The notes beneath the pieces are model-generated. The model was not told the DNA's origin and did no database searches. It saw only the letters and a list, made by a program, of their open reading frames with translations. Below are positions 1 through 7,046 of a stretch of 23,408 nt of DNA, piece by piece. The position numbers and the translations under genes were made by a program. Source of the DNA: an uncultured Bacteroidota bacterium (GTDB taxonomy: Bacteria > Bacteroidota > Bacteroidia > 2-12-FULL-35-15); assembly GCA_903881065.1 (NCBI GenBank), contig CAIRRW010000544.1:1-23408 (forward strand), given 5' to 3'. The first letter of the stretch is position 1. Every line of letters begins with the position of its first letter.

Positions 1-184
1 GGGTTGTCATCGGCGCTATAGCCAACCTGTTTTTTAGTATCACTTTTGAATTGAGTGATAAAGGTGAAAATAGTTTACTCATATAGTTTGTTCTAATTTT
101 TGTCAAAGGTATCTTACTGTTTCTATCTTTGCAAGTAGTTACCAAAATGTGAATTCCTATCCGAAAGTAAAGTGAGGAAACTAT
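1..184. other. Host-chromosome flank, no gene seen
   Basis: No convincing coding frame is visible here. It lies outside the inferred attachment site, so it is probably host DNA. It starts with an imperfect inverted repeat (GGTTG at 2-6, CAACC at 24-28) followed by a T run, possibly a weak terminator of a host gene that ends upstream. It also holds one candidate promoter, listed separately. The rest, up to the integrase start at 385, contains the terminator, attachment site and palindrome annotated below, and nothing else that I can support. Confidence 0.4.
99..131 (+). promoter_or_regulatory. Candidate Bacteroidota-type promoter
   Basis: A TTTG at 99-102 and a perfect TAnnTTTG element (TATCTTTG, 124-131) are 21 bases apart, which fits the -33/-7 promoter of Bacteroidota. 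Transcription would start near 137-139 and run into the hairpin at 185-231, giving an RNA of roughly 95 bases. I see no real reading frame in it, only an eight-codon GTG frame. It could be a small RNA promoter or the promoter of a host gene displaced by the prophage. Confidence 0.45.
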
Positions 185-231
185 AAAACAACAAAACCTT
201 GATAAGAATTTTATCAAGGTTTTGTTGTTTT
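185..231. terminator. Perfect 21-bp hairpin, bidirectional terminator
   Basis: Bases 185-205 are the exact reverse complement of 211-231, with a five-base loop (GAATT). The outer stem is A-rich on the left and T-rich on the right, so it could end transcription in either direction. On the minus strand it follows directly after the tRNA 3'-end-like sequence at 232-247, where a host tRNA terminator would be expected. On the plus strand it would end RNA from the promoter at 99-131. Confidence 0.75.
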
Positions 232-260
232 GTACCCAGTGCCGGACATATTGCCAATAT
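232..260 (-). other. Putative attL: tRNA 3'-end remnant plus palindrome
   Basis: Read on the minus strand, 247-232 gives TCCGGCACTGGGTAC-like sequence, which resembles the T-stem, acceptor stem and discriminator of a tRNA, most like tRNA-Leu. No T-loop, anticodon or 5' half follows on the right, so only a 3' fragment is present. A terminator lies on its 3' side and an integrase gene on the other. A 13-base palindrome (ATATTG-C-CAATAT, 248-260) is adjacent and could be part of an integrase core site. The exact crossover point cannot be read from one end. Confidence 0.5.
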
Positions 261-307
261 TTAAGCAAACTATTGATTTTACTGCAATGTATTAATTTTA
301 TTGAGGG

Positions 308-325
308 TTGAGTAATTTTACTCAA
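308..325. promoter_or_regulatory. Perfect palindrome upstream of integrase
   Basis: TTGAGTAA and TTACTCAA face each other around TT, an 8+2+8 perfect palindrome about 60 bases before the integrase start. It is not followed by a T tract and is too short and AT-rich to be a good terminator. It could be an operator or an arm-type binding site for integrase or an excisionase. A related pair (TTGAGTGA near 51, TTTACTCA near 74) lies in the flank at wider spacing. Confidence 0.35.
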
Positions 326-384
326 TGTACAATTATGTCTATTGATGTAAATTTATGTATTATTGTCGCCACAAAAAAGGCACA

Positions 385-1536
385 ATGAAAATCAAACCTG
401 TTTTATCAATAAACAATTATTTCTCTTCGGATGGAACGGCTCCTATTTTTATTCGGGTAAACGAAGGTAAGAAAAAAAGGTTTATTCCGGTAGGTGCGAA
501 GATAAAAAAAGAACAGTGGGATGCGAAACAATGCAGAATAAAAATAGACAAGCATCCGAACGGACAGCCAATAAACTTGAAAATTATTGAGCTTTGCAAT
601 TCTTTGGAAAAGAACTTTCTTACTGGCGGAACTGTAGAACTCGGAAATAAAGAGGATTTCTATTGGTGGTTTCAGGAACGGTTGAACTATTCGAAAGATA
701 AACACTCATTATATAACTGGAAAAAACTAAACACAGTTTTTGAAAAGCTAAAGAAATTCTCACCAGTACTGCCTGTAAAAAAAATAGACAATAAATTCAT
801 TCAGGATTTCGAGGCATCGCTTACAAAGGAAAACCTGCATGTTAATTACATTGCAGATATTTTAAAAAGAATAAAGTTCATAATGAAACTCGTTGTCGAT
901 TCGGGGCAAATGGAATACCATAAGAACCCATTTTTAAACTATAAGTTCACAACAAAACGAACGGAGAAAAAAAGAAACTCTATTGATGAAATACTACAGC
1001 TCGAGAAGTACAATTTCTCCAAGTTTCCAACTCCACAGCTCGCAGTTGATATGTTCCTGTTTTCCTTCTATTGTGCAGGGATTCGTTTCGGGGATTTATG
1101 CCGTTTGAAGTTTTCCATGCTGCAGGGTGACAGGTTGAAATATACCATGCACAAAAGTAACAATGAGAGAAATATTAAACTGATGCCACAGGCATTGAAA
1201 ATAATTGATCGCTACAGGAAGAAAAACAAAGAGTTTCTTTTCGACACGAAAGTGGACTGGTCAAATGAAGATTATTCTATTGGAGTAAGGAATTCATTTT
1301 ATAGAAAAAACTTACACTGGGCTTGCAAACGTGCAGAGATTTCGGAAGTAGGTTATCACAGCTCGCGAAACTCATTTGCTGACTATGCTCATAAAAAAGG
1401 AATAGATATATATTCTATAAAGGAGATGCTCGGGCACTCTAAAATAAGTACTACCGAAATATACATGAAAGCATTTCATGAGGAAGAAACCGACAAAGCA
1501 ATGAATAAGCTTTTTGGACAAAAAAAGTCAAAATAA
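385..1536 (+). CDS. int: Tyrosine recombinase (phage integrase)
   Basis: Site-specific recombinase that inserts and excises the prophage at attB/attP. The 383-residue length is typical of Bacteroidota phage and transposon integrases. The N-terminus (about 1-85) matches the arm-type DNA-binding domain, starting MKIKPVLSINNYFSSDG. A SAM-like core-binding domain (about 90-190) and the catalytic domain follow. The catalytic set is complete: R234 (GIRFGDL), K257, H325-x-x-R328, H351 (LGHS) and nucleophile Y360 (TTEIYMK). I chose the ATG at 385, not the one at 355, because the family begins there and an AAAAAAGG run lies just upstream. It is the only long plus-strand gene, next to the putative attL, and ends in a bidirectional terminator. 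Whether it recombines the tRNA site beside it is inferred from position. Confidence 0.95.
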   Translation: MKIKPVLSINNYFSSDGTAPIFIRVNEGKKKRFIPVGAKIKKEQWDAKQCRIKIDKHPNGQPINLKIIELCNSLEKNFLTGGTVELGNKEDFYWWFQERLNYSKDKHSLYNWKKLNTVFEKLKKFSPVLPVKKIDNKFIQDFEASLTKENLHVNYIADILKRIKFIMKLVVDSGQMEYHKNPFLNYKFTTKRTEKKRNSIDEILQLEKYNFSKFPTPQLAVDMFLFSFYCAGIRFGDLCRLKFSMLQGDRLKYTMHKSNNERNIKLMPQALKIIDRYRKKNKEFLFDTKVDWSNEDYSIGVRNSFYRKNLHWACKRAEISEVGYHSSRNSFADYAHKKGIDIYSIKEMLGHSKISTTEIYMKAFHEEETDKAMNKLFGQKKSK

Positions 1537-1565
1537 AAAAGTCCTGCATTTCTACAGGACTTTTT
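1536..1565. terminator. Bidirectional terminator between int and late operon
   Basis: AAAAAGTCCTG (1536-1546) pairs perfectly with CAGGACTTTTT (1555-1565) around an eight-base loop. Each arm gives a T tract on its own strand, so it can end both the rightward integrase transcript and the leftward structural transcript. A second weaker hairpin (AAACCTA at 1566-1572, TAGGTTT at 1583-1589) lies immediately before it for leftward transcription and overlaps the stop of the 67-aa gene. Confidence 0.85.
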
Positions 1566-1587
1566 AAACCTAACGGATTCGATAGGT

Positions 1588-1791
1588 TTATCTTTGTACT
1601 TCAGTGGATGCTGGAGCATCAGTTACGTCAATTGACATAGCGTAATACTTTCCTTCCTCGAAAGTTCCTTTAGGGACATCGAGTACAAGCTCTGGCATCG
1701 AAAAAGATTCATTTGAATCATTCTCTGTAAATGTTGCACTTTGTCCATCATCCGTTGTTGTTTCGGATACACATTTAAAAACTTTTTTCAT
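1588..1791 (-). CDS. Small acidic protein of unknown function
   Basis: A 67-residue protein, rich in Asp, Glu, Ser and Thr, with no signal peptide or membrane segment. I do not recognise the family. The pattern (a Cys near the start, then alternating hydrophobic residues such as MPELVLDVP and YYAMSIDV) suggests a small beta-rich fold. It is the last gene of the leftward transcript, 52 bases after the holin-like gene, and its stop lies in the terminator region. The AT-rich leader without Shine-Dalgarno (ATAAATACAAATC then ATG) matches that of neighbouring genes, which supports a real gene. It could be a lysis accessory or a late moron gene. Confidence 0.6.
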   Translation of the reverse strand: MKKVFKCVSETTTDDGQSATFTENDSNESFSMPELVLDVPKGTFEEGKYYAMSIDVTDAPASTEVQR

Positions 1792-1843
1792 GATTTGTAT
1801 TTATTTAATTATTAGCGGCTTCTTTAACCTTCAGCCATTGGTT

Positions 1844-2374
1844 TTATTGTTTACTTATCAAATCGGATATTTGTTGGTCTTTATCTTTGCTTCCCGATGA
1901 AGAACCGAAATAGTACGTAACTATTCCTACCCATGCAGTACCAAGGCTACCAAGCATAATATTAAGAATATCCTTATTTTCAGGAGGTACGGTATATTTC
2001 AGCATATATGCAAGAATCCCGAAAAAACCGAACGTTACAAAAGCTGCCAGTATTGGCAATGTAATTTTATTTATTAACGGAGCTTTATCGCTGGTTGCAA
2101 TAACCTCTTCACGCTGACGTGCATCTGCCTTATCTTTAAAAATAAGTCCTTCCAGTTCGTCATTTTCGGACATTTCCTGCTTTAGAATTTCCTTTGCAGC
2201 TGTTTTTTGCTGGTCGTTCAATTCTTCGCATTTATCAATTGCCTGACCAACTGTTGTTAAAATCTGTAAGCCTGGTACATTACCGGCTACTTCCAAAACA
2301 GGTGCTATTACTTTACCTGCTACACCTATCGCTTTAGCGAATTTAGGATGTTTATCTAAAAAGCTATTTCCCAT
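1844..2374 (-). CDS. Holin-like two-TM membrane protein
   Basis: 176 residues. A polar, partly amphipathic N-terminal half (about 1-98, with a helix rich in Lys, Glu and Gln at 50-90) is followed by two membrane segments at about 104-126 and 135-156. The second is glycine-rich (LGSLGTAWVGIVTYYFGSSS), and a short charged tail ends at SKQ. This topology and the GS-rich end after the last segment match a holin-like family common in phages of Gram-negative bacteria. It is expected to sit in the inner membrane and time lysis. It lies five bases downstream of the endolysin gene, the usual lysis-cassette pairing. Holin is the best call, but holins vary greatly in sequence and it is unproven. Confidence 0.7.
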   Translation of the reverse strand: MGNSFLDKHPKFAKAIGVAGKVIAPVLEVAGNVPGLQILTTVGQAIDKCEELNDQQKTAAKEILKQEMSENDELEGLIFKDKADARQREEVIATSDKAPLINKITLPILAAFVTFGFFGILAYMLKYTVPPENKDILNIMLGSLGTAWVGIVTYYFGSSSGSKDKDQQISDLISKQ

Positions 2375-2379
2375 ATTAT

Positions 2380-2808
2380 TTATTTAATTTGATTAGCAAA
2401 TTCTTTTTTCCAGTCTGGAGTTTCGATATGGTCGGCATCAACAAACTTGAAGCTCACTCCGCTTACAAGAGTGTCGTCAGCATCTAATATCAACTGTCGA
2501 AACTCCGCATAACTTGCCTTATCATTCCACACAGCCACCATTCCACCCTGTCCGTTATCTTTCTCAAAAAAGAAATCAAATGCCTGTGCCGGTGTGAAAT
2601 TATGTGGACTTTGGTAGGCTTTTGCATTCGTCACGATGTTACCTGGTGTAGTTCTACCTTTTGCATAGACTGCCGCCTGTTCCTCAGGCGAGCGCAGAGT
2701 ACAACTAAGACATGGTATTAATCCATTCTTATTGTTCCAGTTTGCTACTGCCGTTTCCCACGCATCTTGTAATCGTTGGTCGCAGTCTTCTATTTTTCTT
2801 GATGCCAT
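2380..2808 (-). CDS. Endolysin, M15-type L,D/D,D-peptidase
   Basis: A 142-residue single-domain zinc peptidase of the VanY / L-alanyl-D-glutamate peptidase group (peptidase M15), predicted to cut peptide cross-links of peptidoglycan at lysis. Diagnostic stretches are TLRSPEEQAAVYAKGRTTPG (37-56), SPHNFTPAQAFDFFF (67-81) with zinc ligands H69 and D78, and VDADHIE (123-129) with ligand H127 and an acidic residue, D124, just before it. The H-to-D spacing is two residues longer than in the Listeria Ply500 type. There is no signal peptide, so it would need a holin for release; a holin-like gene follows directly. Cleavage specificity cannot be decided from sequence. Confidence 0.88.
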   Translation of the reverse strand: MASRKIEDCDQRLQDAWETAVANWNNKNGLIPCLSCTLRSPEEQAAVYAKGRTTPGNIVTNAKAYQSPHNFTPAQAFDFFFEKDNGQGGMVAVWNDKASYAEFRQLILDADDTLVSGVSFKFVDADHIETPDWKKEFANQIK

Positions 2809-2827
2809 TTTATTTTAAATAATTTTA

Positions 2828-3184
2828 TTATTGATGATTTTTACCATTGCTTAGAATAATGAATATAGAATGAATGTCTTCTTTGATACTTCTAACGTCA
2901 TCATCGCTATCGCTTTGGCTTTTTTTAATGACTGCCTGGTCGCTTTCTACCTTAACTAGTCTTATTTCTTGAATTGAATCGTTACTTTCTAATGTTCGCA
3001 CTTTCGGCAATATTGTCTTAGCGCTTTCGTATTGATTTGCGATTTTTGCAATAGTTCTAAATCCATATCCACCAACTCCTAATATTGCCGAAAGTGCGAT
3101 GCTGCTGATAATATTTTTGATACTCAATTTATCAAGAACTTTATCGTAGAAGTTCATTCGTTGTATGTCGATTTTCTTTGTCAT
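2828..3184 (-). CDS. Single-TM protein with coiled coil, lysis cassette
   Basis: 118 residues with one membrane segment near residues 23-41 (IISSIALSAILGVGGYGF) after a short basic N-terminus. A mostly helical, charged C-terminal region with coiled-coil character (about 50-108) follows. The positive residues before the segment predict an N-in, C-out orientation, with the coiled coil in the periplasm. Its position between the tail fibre and the endolysin suggests a lysis role, such as an inner-membrane spanin-like or holin-associated protein. I see no lipoprotein partner (o-spanin) next to it. The family is not recognised. Confidence 0.65.
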   Translation of the reverse strand: MTKKIDIQRMNFYDKVLDKLSIKNIISSIALSAILGVGGYGFRTIAKIANQYESAKTILPKVRTLESNDSIQEIRLVKVESDQAVIKKSQSDSDDDVRSIKEDIHSIFIILSNGKNHQ

Positions 3185-3207
3185 ACTATTACTTTATTCG
3201 TTGCCAT

Positions 3208-4662
3208 TTATGATAGTCCTACCCATGGGGTAGTTGTTAAGTTACCTATTGCGCTCATTGCTTTTGTTGTCATTAATGTTATTTGAGTATTTACGCTTCC
3301 TGATAATTTTGCGGAGTTGGTAAGGAATGATGCGTTCGAAATATTTGTCAACATCGAAGTTCCGCCACCAATGCTTGGATGCGTCGTTGTTGAACTAGCA
3401 TTATAATAAAATACCACGAAATAAATACCTGAAACTGCACTATATGGAGTGCTAAAGGCTTTTGAATTAAATGTATTTGCGGCCGCTTTCCACATATTTC
3501 CATCATTGACTGTAGATGCCACCAATGTTATATTGCCACCAGAATAAGAATAAAGTCCTGCGCCATTATAATTATTTGAAGTATATACTCCTTGATCATA
3601 TTGATACCACCATACATTTGATATTGTTTGCGGACTTGATATCATAACACGTCTAATTTGGCATATAGCACTATTCAGAATGCAAACACCATTAATTGAT
3701 TCAATTGATGCTGTTTGAGCAATTAATGGCGCTCCTAATGCCTGTATAGTTGCTAAATCCTTATCAGGATTTGAACCTATTGTAATTCCAGAAACGGTGG
3801 TAGTTAAATCAGTAATCTGTTTCTGCAATTTACCTAACGAGCTTAAAATAGTATCCGCTCCACTTATAACGGCATTCACAGTTAAATCAATTCCTGTCAA
3901 TACAGTAGCTCTTACTGTATTACCAAAATCACTGATAAATGAAGATGTTTTACTGCCTGTAATAGTACTGGCATCTTGCGTACCAGTATGGTTAGCTCTA
4001 TTCTTTAAATTAATATCAGTATCATTGGCAGTGGCACCAGCTGCTATTCCATTTAATTTAGAAAGCAAAGCGTTAGTAAAAGCATTGGTGTCACTATTAC
4101 TTTCGTATGCGGTCTTAATTTGTGAAGCTGTCATCACAGCATTCAACAAATCAGGATCACTTAATTTTACATACGTCGCACCAACGCCACCCGTGATTGC
4201 CTTATACAAGGACCAACGTCCATCCCCATCATCAGTAACAAATACATGATAACCAAGAGTAACATTATAAGCATCTCTCGCAGTTATATTAGCAACAGTA
4301 ATTTCGGTAAAGCTTCCTTGTATTAAATTATACAGCTTCTGTAACGTATCGCCATCCGTTGATACACCATCCTCTAAATTAGTTACAGCAGTATCAATAG
4401 CCGTTTCCCTATTGGTTATTTCGGCAGTAATTTTCGATTGTAAATCATTGTCTGCTGCTATTCGTGAGGTCGATTCATCATTATCTGCCGTTTGTCTTGT
4501 AGCGGCTTCACTGTCAATATTATCACTTAATGAAGCAATAGTACCATTGGCAGTATCAATAGCTGTTTTCCTATTGGTTATTTCTTCCTCGAAATTAACA
4601 GCATTCAGTAATTTATTACCACCTAAATCTATATCGCAACCATAATTAATTTTAGCACTCAT
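3208..4662 (-). CDS. Tail fibre / receptor-binding protein
   Basis: 484 residues. The N-terminal part (about 22-115) is a coiled-coil shaft of similar short repeats (EITNRKTAIDTA at 27-38, EITNRETAIDTA at 81-92). Then comes a compact segment (about 118-170) like the domain linking shaft and fibre in many phages. Fibre repeats follow, including SKLNGIAAGATAND (201-214) and NLKNRANHTGTQ (218-229), which recur in trimeric phage tail fibres. The C-terminal 170 residues are rich in Tyr, Trp, Gly, Ser and Asn and probably form the receptor-binding tip. It starts in a TAATG overlap with the upstream 200-aa gene and precedes the lysis genes. I see no intramolecular chaperone or enzyme motif. Host range would depend on this gene. 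Confidence 0.82.
   Translation of the reverse strand: MSAKINYGCDIDLGGNKLLNAVNFEEEITNRKTAIDTANGTIASLSDNIDSEAATRQTADNDESTSRIAADNDLQSKITAEITNRETAIDTAVTNLEDGVSTDGDTLQKLYNLIQGSFTEITVANITARDAYNVTLGYHVFVTDDGDGRWSLYKAITGGVGATYVKLSDPDLLNAVMTASQIKTAYESNSDTNAFTNALLSKLNGIAAGATANDTDINLKNRANHTGTQDASTITGSKTSSFISDFGNTVRATVLTGIDLTVNAVISGADTILSSLGKLQKQITDLTTTVSGITIGSNPDKDLATIQALGAPLIAQTASIESINGVCILNSAICQIRRVMISSPQTISNVWWYQYDQGVYTSNNYNGAGLYSYSGGNITLVASTVNDGNMWKAAANTFNSKAFSTPYSAVSGIYFVVFYYNASSTTTHPSIGGGTSMLTNISNASFLTNSAKLSGSVNTQITLMTTKAMSAIGNLTTTPWVGLS
4389..4422. repeat. Direct repeat in fibre shaft, copy 1
   Basis: 34 bases that recur at 4551-4584 with two differences. Both encode the same shaft peptide on the minus strand (EITNR-[KE]-TAIDTA). 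It reflects the modular repeat structure of the fibre shaft and could allow recombination that changes shaft length. Confidence 0.8.
4551..4584. repeat. Direct repeat in fibre shaft, copy 2
   Basis: Second copy of the 34-base repeat at 4389-4422, in the same orientation, 162 bases away, a multiple of three. Recombination between the copies would remove 54 codons and keep the reading frame. Confidence 0.8.
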
Positions 4663-5264
4663 TAGTCTATAAGTATTGTGCCACTTAGTGACTGGTTAAA
4701 ATTTACTGTTATTTGATTTAAACTATCTTGAATAACCTGACCATAAATCTGAATTCCATCAGTATCATAAATAGTTACATCTACATATCTTCCTAAATTA
4801 TGAGTATATGTAATTGTTTCTTGTTCTGAAAATGGAACTTCTATTGAATCATCAGTAGATGGATGTGCTGGTGTAATGGGGTCATTACATAAACATCCAA
4901 TATCAGTTGGTAAACTTCCAAGTGATGACTGAAAGAAAGAAGCTATAATACATGAGAATGTTTTAACAACTCCGTCACAACAGAATTGCAATAATTCCGG
5001 TTCGCAATTTGCTAAAACCTTGCGAACCTCTATTTTCCAATTTCCAGAATACCTATTCAAACTTCCTGAAGGAAGTCCGCTTATTAATAACAAGATACTT
5101 CCGTTATTATCGCTGGTACATTGTTGTTTATACTGTTCGCCAAACTTATCTGTTATGGTAACATAATAAATTTTATTTGCTTCCAATCCGGCATTTACCA
5201 AAATTTGGCTTGGACATTCAGGAATTTGAACTTCATAGCATTTATAGCAGTTTTCGCAGTACAT
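4662..5264 (-). CDS. Cys-rich tail tip / fibre-associated protein
   Basis: 200 residues with 11 cysteines, including a CENCYKC start (3-9), a CC pair (95-96) and CLC (124-126). The C-terminal domain (about 143-200), with THNLGRYVDVTIYD and a final NQSLSGTILID, matches a beta-sandwich module found at the ends of many phage tail and baseplate proteins. The N-terminal half is beta-rich and unrecognised. It overlaps the fibre gene by one base (TAATG), so the two products are probably translated together and may assemble together at the tail tip. It follows a terminator-like hairpin, so it could have its own promoter or rely on read-through. Confidence 0.65.
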   Translation of the reverse strand: MYCENCYKCYEVQIPECPSQILVNAGLEANKIYYVTITDKFGEQYKQQCTSDNNGSILLLISGLPSGSLNRYSGNWKIEVRKVLANCEPELLQFCCDGVVKTFSCIIASFFQSSLGSLPTDIGCLCNDPITPAHPSTDDSIEVPFSEQETITYTHNLGRYVDVTIYDTDGIQIYGQVIQDSLNQITVNFNQSLSGTILID

Positions 5265-5286
5265 AGGAAAGATTATTTAATAGTAA

Positions 5287-5314
5287 TTAACCCCGACATT
5301 TCTGTCAGGGTTAA
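5287..5314 (-). terminator. Terminator-like hairpin after probable tail-tube gene
   Basis: On the minus strand a 12-bp stem with one G-U wobble closes on a GAAA tetraloop (arms 5287-5298 and 5303-5314), followed by a T-rich stretch. It lies between the 188-aa gene and the 200-aa gene in the same operon. It may end or attenuate the high-level capsid/tail-tube transcript, or protect its 3' end. Confidence 0.65.
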
Positions 5315-5328
5315 CTACCATAGGTTAA

Positions 5329-5895
5329 TTATGCTTCGAAGCAGTTATCAAATATTCCTACTGGAATATTGGAAGGACAAGCGAAATCTTTGTCTATCCA
5401 TTTAACTTCCACGTCCCATTCTACTTTTGAATCCAAAGCATCAACCACTGGATTTTTTGGTAAAACTACACATGCTTTATTAGCAATGTGAATTTGCGTT
5501 TCAGTTAAATAGGCAACTTTGTAATTGCGTGAACGTTTTAGACCGTTATAAAAAGCACAGTTGCTTTTGTAGTTTGGGTCTTTATACTTCAACACAAATG
5601 CAGAACCAAGATAAACGCTTTCAGCGTCTCCATAACCAGGACCTTCCTTCGGAGTTCCACCATCAAAACTTCCATTTGTTTTAGGAATAACGATGATTGT
5701 GCCGGCAGCAATTTGAGCTGCCCACTCGGTAGGGTCTGTTGGATCAACGAAAACGTAATCTTTTTTAATGAAAGCTACACCGCGAATTCTTCCCAATTCG
5801 TCTGCTTCGCATGGGTCGCATGTGTGCTGTACTAAATCGGAACATCCTGATGGATAGTAAACCAATTGTCTAGTTGATAAAAAAGAAAATTTCAT
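5329..5895 (-). CDS. Probable major tail (tube) protein
   Basis: A 188-residue soluble, beta-rich protein with no membrane segment or signal peptide. I do not recognise its family by sequence. It is called tail tube from context. It follows the capsid, connector and tail-completion genes, where the tube gene sits in siphophages. Its size is right. Its start is preceded by the same 11 bases (ACTTATTTAAA) as the major capsid gene, and a terminator-like hairpin follows it, both consistent with a very highly expressed product. Two cysteines (CDPC, near 26-29) and a C-terminal DNCFEA are present. It could instead be another minor tail component. Confidence 0.55.
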   Translation of the reverse strand: MKFSFLSTRQLVYYPSGCSDLVQHTCDPCEADELGRIRGVAFIKKDYVFVDPTDPTEWAAQIAAGTIIVIPKTNGSFDGGTPKEGPGYGDAESVYLGSAFVLKYKDPNYKSNCAFYNGLKRSRNYKVAYLTETQIHIANKACVVLPKNPVVDALDSKVEWDVEVKWIDKDFACPSNIPVGIFDNCFEA

Positions 5896-5906
5896 TTTAA
5901 ATAAGT
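5896..5906 (-). promoter_or_regulatory. Shared translation leader (tail-tube copy)
   Basis: ACTTATTTAAA directly before the ATG is identical to the 11 bases before the major capsid start at 9253-9263. There is no Shine-Dalgarno sequence. An A/T-rich, unstructured leader is the usual strong initiation signal in Bacteroidota, so this may mark the two most abundant virion proteins. Confidence 0.5.
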
Positions 5907-5920
5907 TTTATAGTTTTTGT

Positions 5921-6511
5921 TTAACAAGTTTTAATGCAACTTTTGTTCAGTCTGCATTCGATGCTGTACTTCACCTCAAACAGGAGATGCTGCGGATTCA
6001 AATAGTATTGTTTTGTGGCATACTCTCGCATGAAAATAGCCATTGAATTAAAGTCTGTAGAATTGTAATTGATGGTACAGTCTGTTAGCTTCATCTCATT
6101 CAATTTATCCTTTGCAATTTTATTCGGGAATACCGAAAGCATCAACTGGTCAAGCTCATTGTCAAACATGTTTATCTTATTTGACTGTGCCCAAACAATC
6201 ATTGACATTTGGGTAGTACGAATAATCTTATCATTGGTATTTCCATATTGCACCTTATCAGGAATAGAAGCCGTTGAATTTATTTTATGATAAATCTGAA
6301 TTGAATTATTATCATCGGGAATCAACTTTTTACCGTCTCCGTCCAAATCCAAAAGAGTAGGGATAAGTTCGTATGTAGTATCTGCCTTTTGTTTATATGG
6401 CAAAGTTTTTGAAATGCCATATAATGCAGATTTCTGCCTTGACTCAGTATTGAATGCCAAAGTCAGCAAAGCTGCATTAATAAGTTTTACTATTTCAGAT
6501 AAATTATTCAT
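5921..6511 (-). CDS. Tail terminator / minor tail protein candidate
   Basis: 196 residues. An N-terminal helix (LSEIVKLINAALLTLAFN) and an alternating alpha/beta pattern precede a C-terminal region with the strand-rich stretch LLFEVKYSIECRL. It lies after the tail-completion gene, with which it overlaps by eight bases, and before the probable tail-tube gene. In siphophages that slot is normally held by the tail terminator that caps the tail tube. The family is not recognised with certainty; the call is mainly positional. Three cysteines cluster at the very end (ECRLNKSCIKTC). Confidence 0.5.
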   Translation of the reverse strand: MNNLSEIVKLINAALLTLAFNTESRQKSALYGISKTLPYKQKADTTYELIPTLLDLDGDGKKLIPDDNNSIQIYHKINSTASIPDKVQYGNTNDKIIRTTQMSMIVWAQSNKINMFDNELDQLMLSVFPNKIAKDKLNEMKLTDCTINYNSTDFNSMAIFMREYATKQYYLNPQHLLFEVKYSIECRLNKSCIKTC

Positions 6512-7046
6512 TCAGATTCTTTGTTACTACTCCCTGTGCGATTTGTAAAACATTGCCTTTTTCTTCATCGGTCAAGGCAAATATTTTTTTATTGTATGTT
6601 AATTCATTCCATTTGGCTTTTTGAAGATTTCCTTCGAATGGATATCCCAAACCAAATCCTTTCTCTGTCGCCATAACTTCCAGTCCTTTTTCCATTTCTC
6701 CTGTAAGTGACAGCATTACTTTTGTTTCGCCTGTACGATTATATTTAGGTCGTGGCTCTCCTTTATGCTTTCCTTTGGTAAATACTCCCTCCGGATTTGT
6801 TTCGCCTTTGTTCTTACCTTTTTTGAAAGATTCATTCGAAGCATATACTCCGGTTCTTACTGACATATAACCTTTCGAATAAATTCCGATTTGAGAACCG
6901 TCAGCTGCTGTGCCTGCTGTATGAATCCTGTAGCGAACCACAGGCAGCATACTAACAGCTATTTCACGAAGTACAGTTCCCTGAATATTCGCTACTCTTG
7001 CATGAATGTCTCCGAGTACTGCACTTAAATTGGAGCTTACATTCAT
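6504..7046 (-). CDS. Tail completion / virion morphogenesis protein
   Basis: 180 residues. Its layout is that of phage virion-morphogenesis/tail-completion proteins that join head and tail: an N-terminal helix, then DGSQIGIYSKGYMSVRTG (about 49-66), a basic Gly/Lys-rich loop (about 73-102) and a GE-K-MLSLTGEM segment. The C-terminal helix begins FALTDEEKGNVLQIAQG. It shares one base with the end of the upstream 342-aa gene (TAATG), so translation is coupled. The role is structural and cytoplasmic. The family call is fairly good because the YS-(Y)-R-G and TG-M elements are characteristic, but exact homologues were not searched. Confidence 0.65.
   Translation of the reverse strand: MNVSSNLSAVLGDIHARVANIQGTVLREIAVSMLPVVRYRIHTAGTAADGSQIGIYSKGYMSVRTGVYASNESFKKGKNKGETNPEGVFTKGKHKGEPRPKYNRTGETKVMLSLTGEMEKGLEVMATEKGFGLGYPFEGNLQKAKWNELTYNKKIFALTDEEKGNVLQIAQGVVTKNLNE

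Noticed and set aside
82..90. TATAGTTTG as a second promoter -7 element in the flank
   Set aside because: The spacing between TA and TTTG is three bases, not the two required by TAnnTTTG.
358..365. TATTATTG as an integrase promoter -7 element
   Set aside because: One mismatch to TAnnTTTG and no -33 TTTG at a suitable distance; not enough to annotate.
355..384. Upstream in-frame ATG adding ten residues to the integrase
   Set aside because: The family starts at MKIKPVLSI, and the AAAAAAGG before 385 gives that ATG the better initiation context.
3797..4249. Long open frame on the plus strand opposite the tail fibre
   Set aside because: It is antisense to a clear fibre gene, is rich in Val, Leu, Ser and Ala in the way expected of a reverse-strand shadow, and has no promoter or neighbours on that strand.
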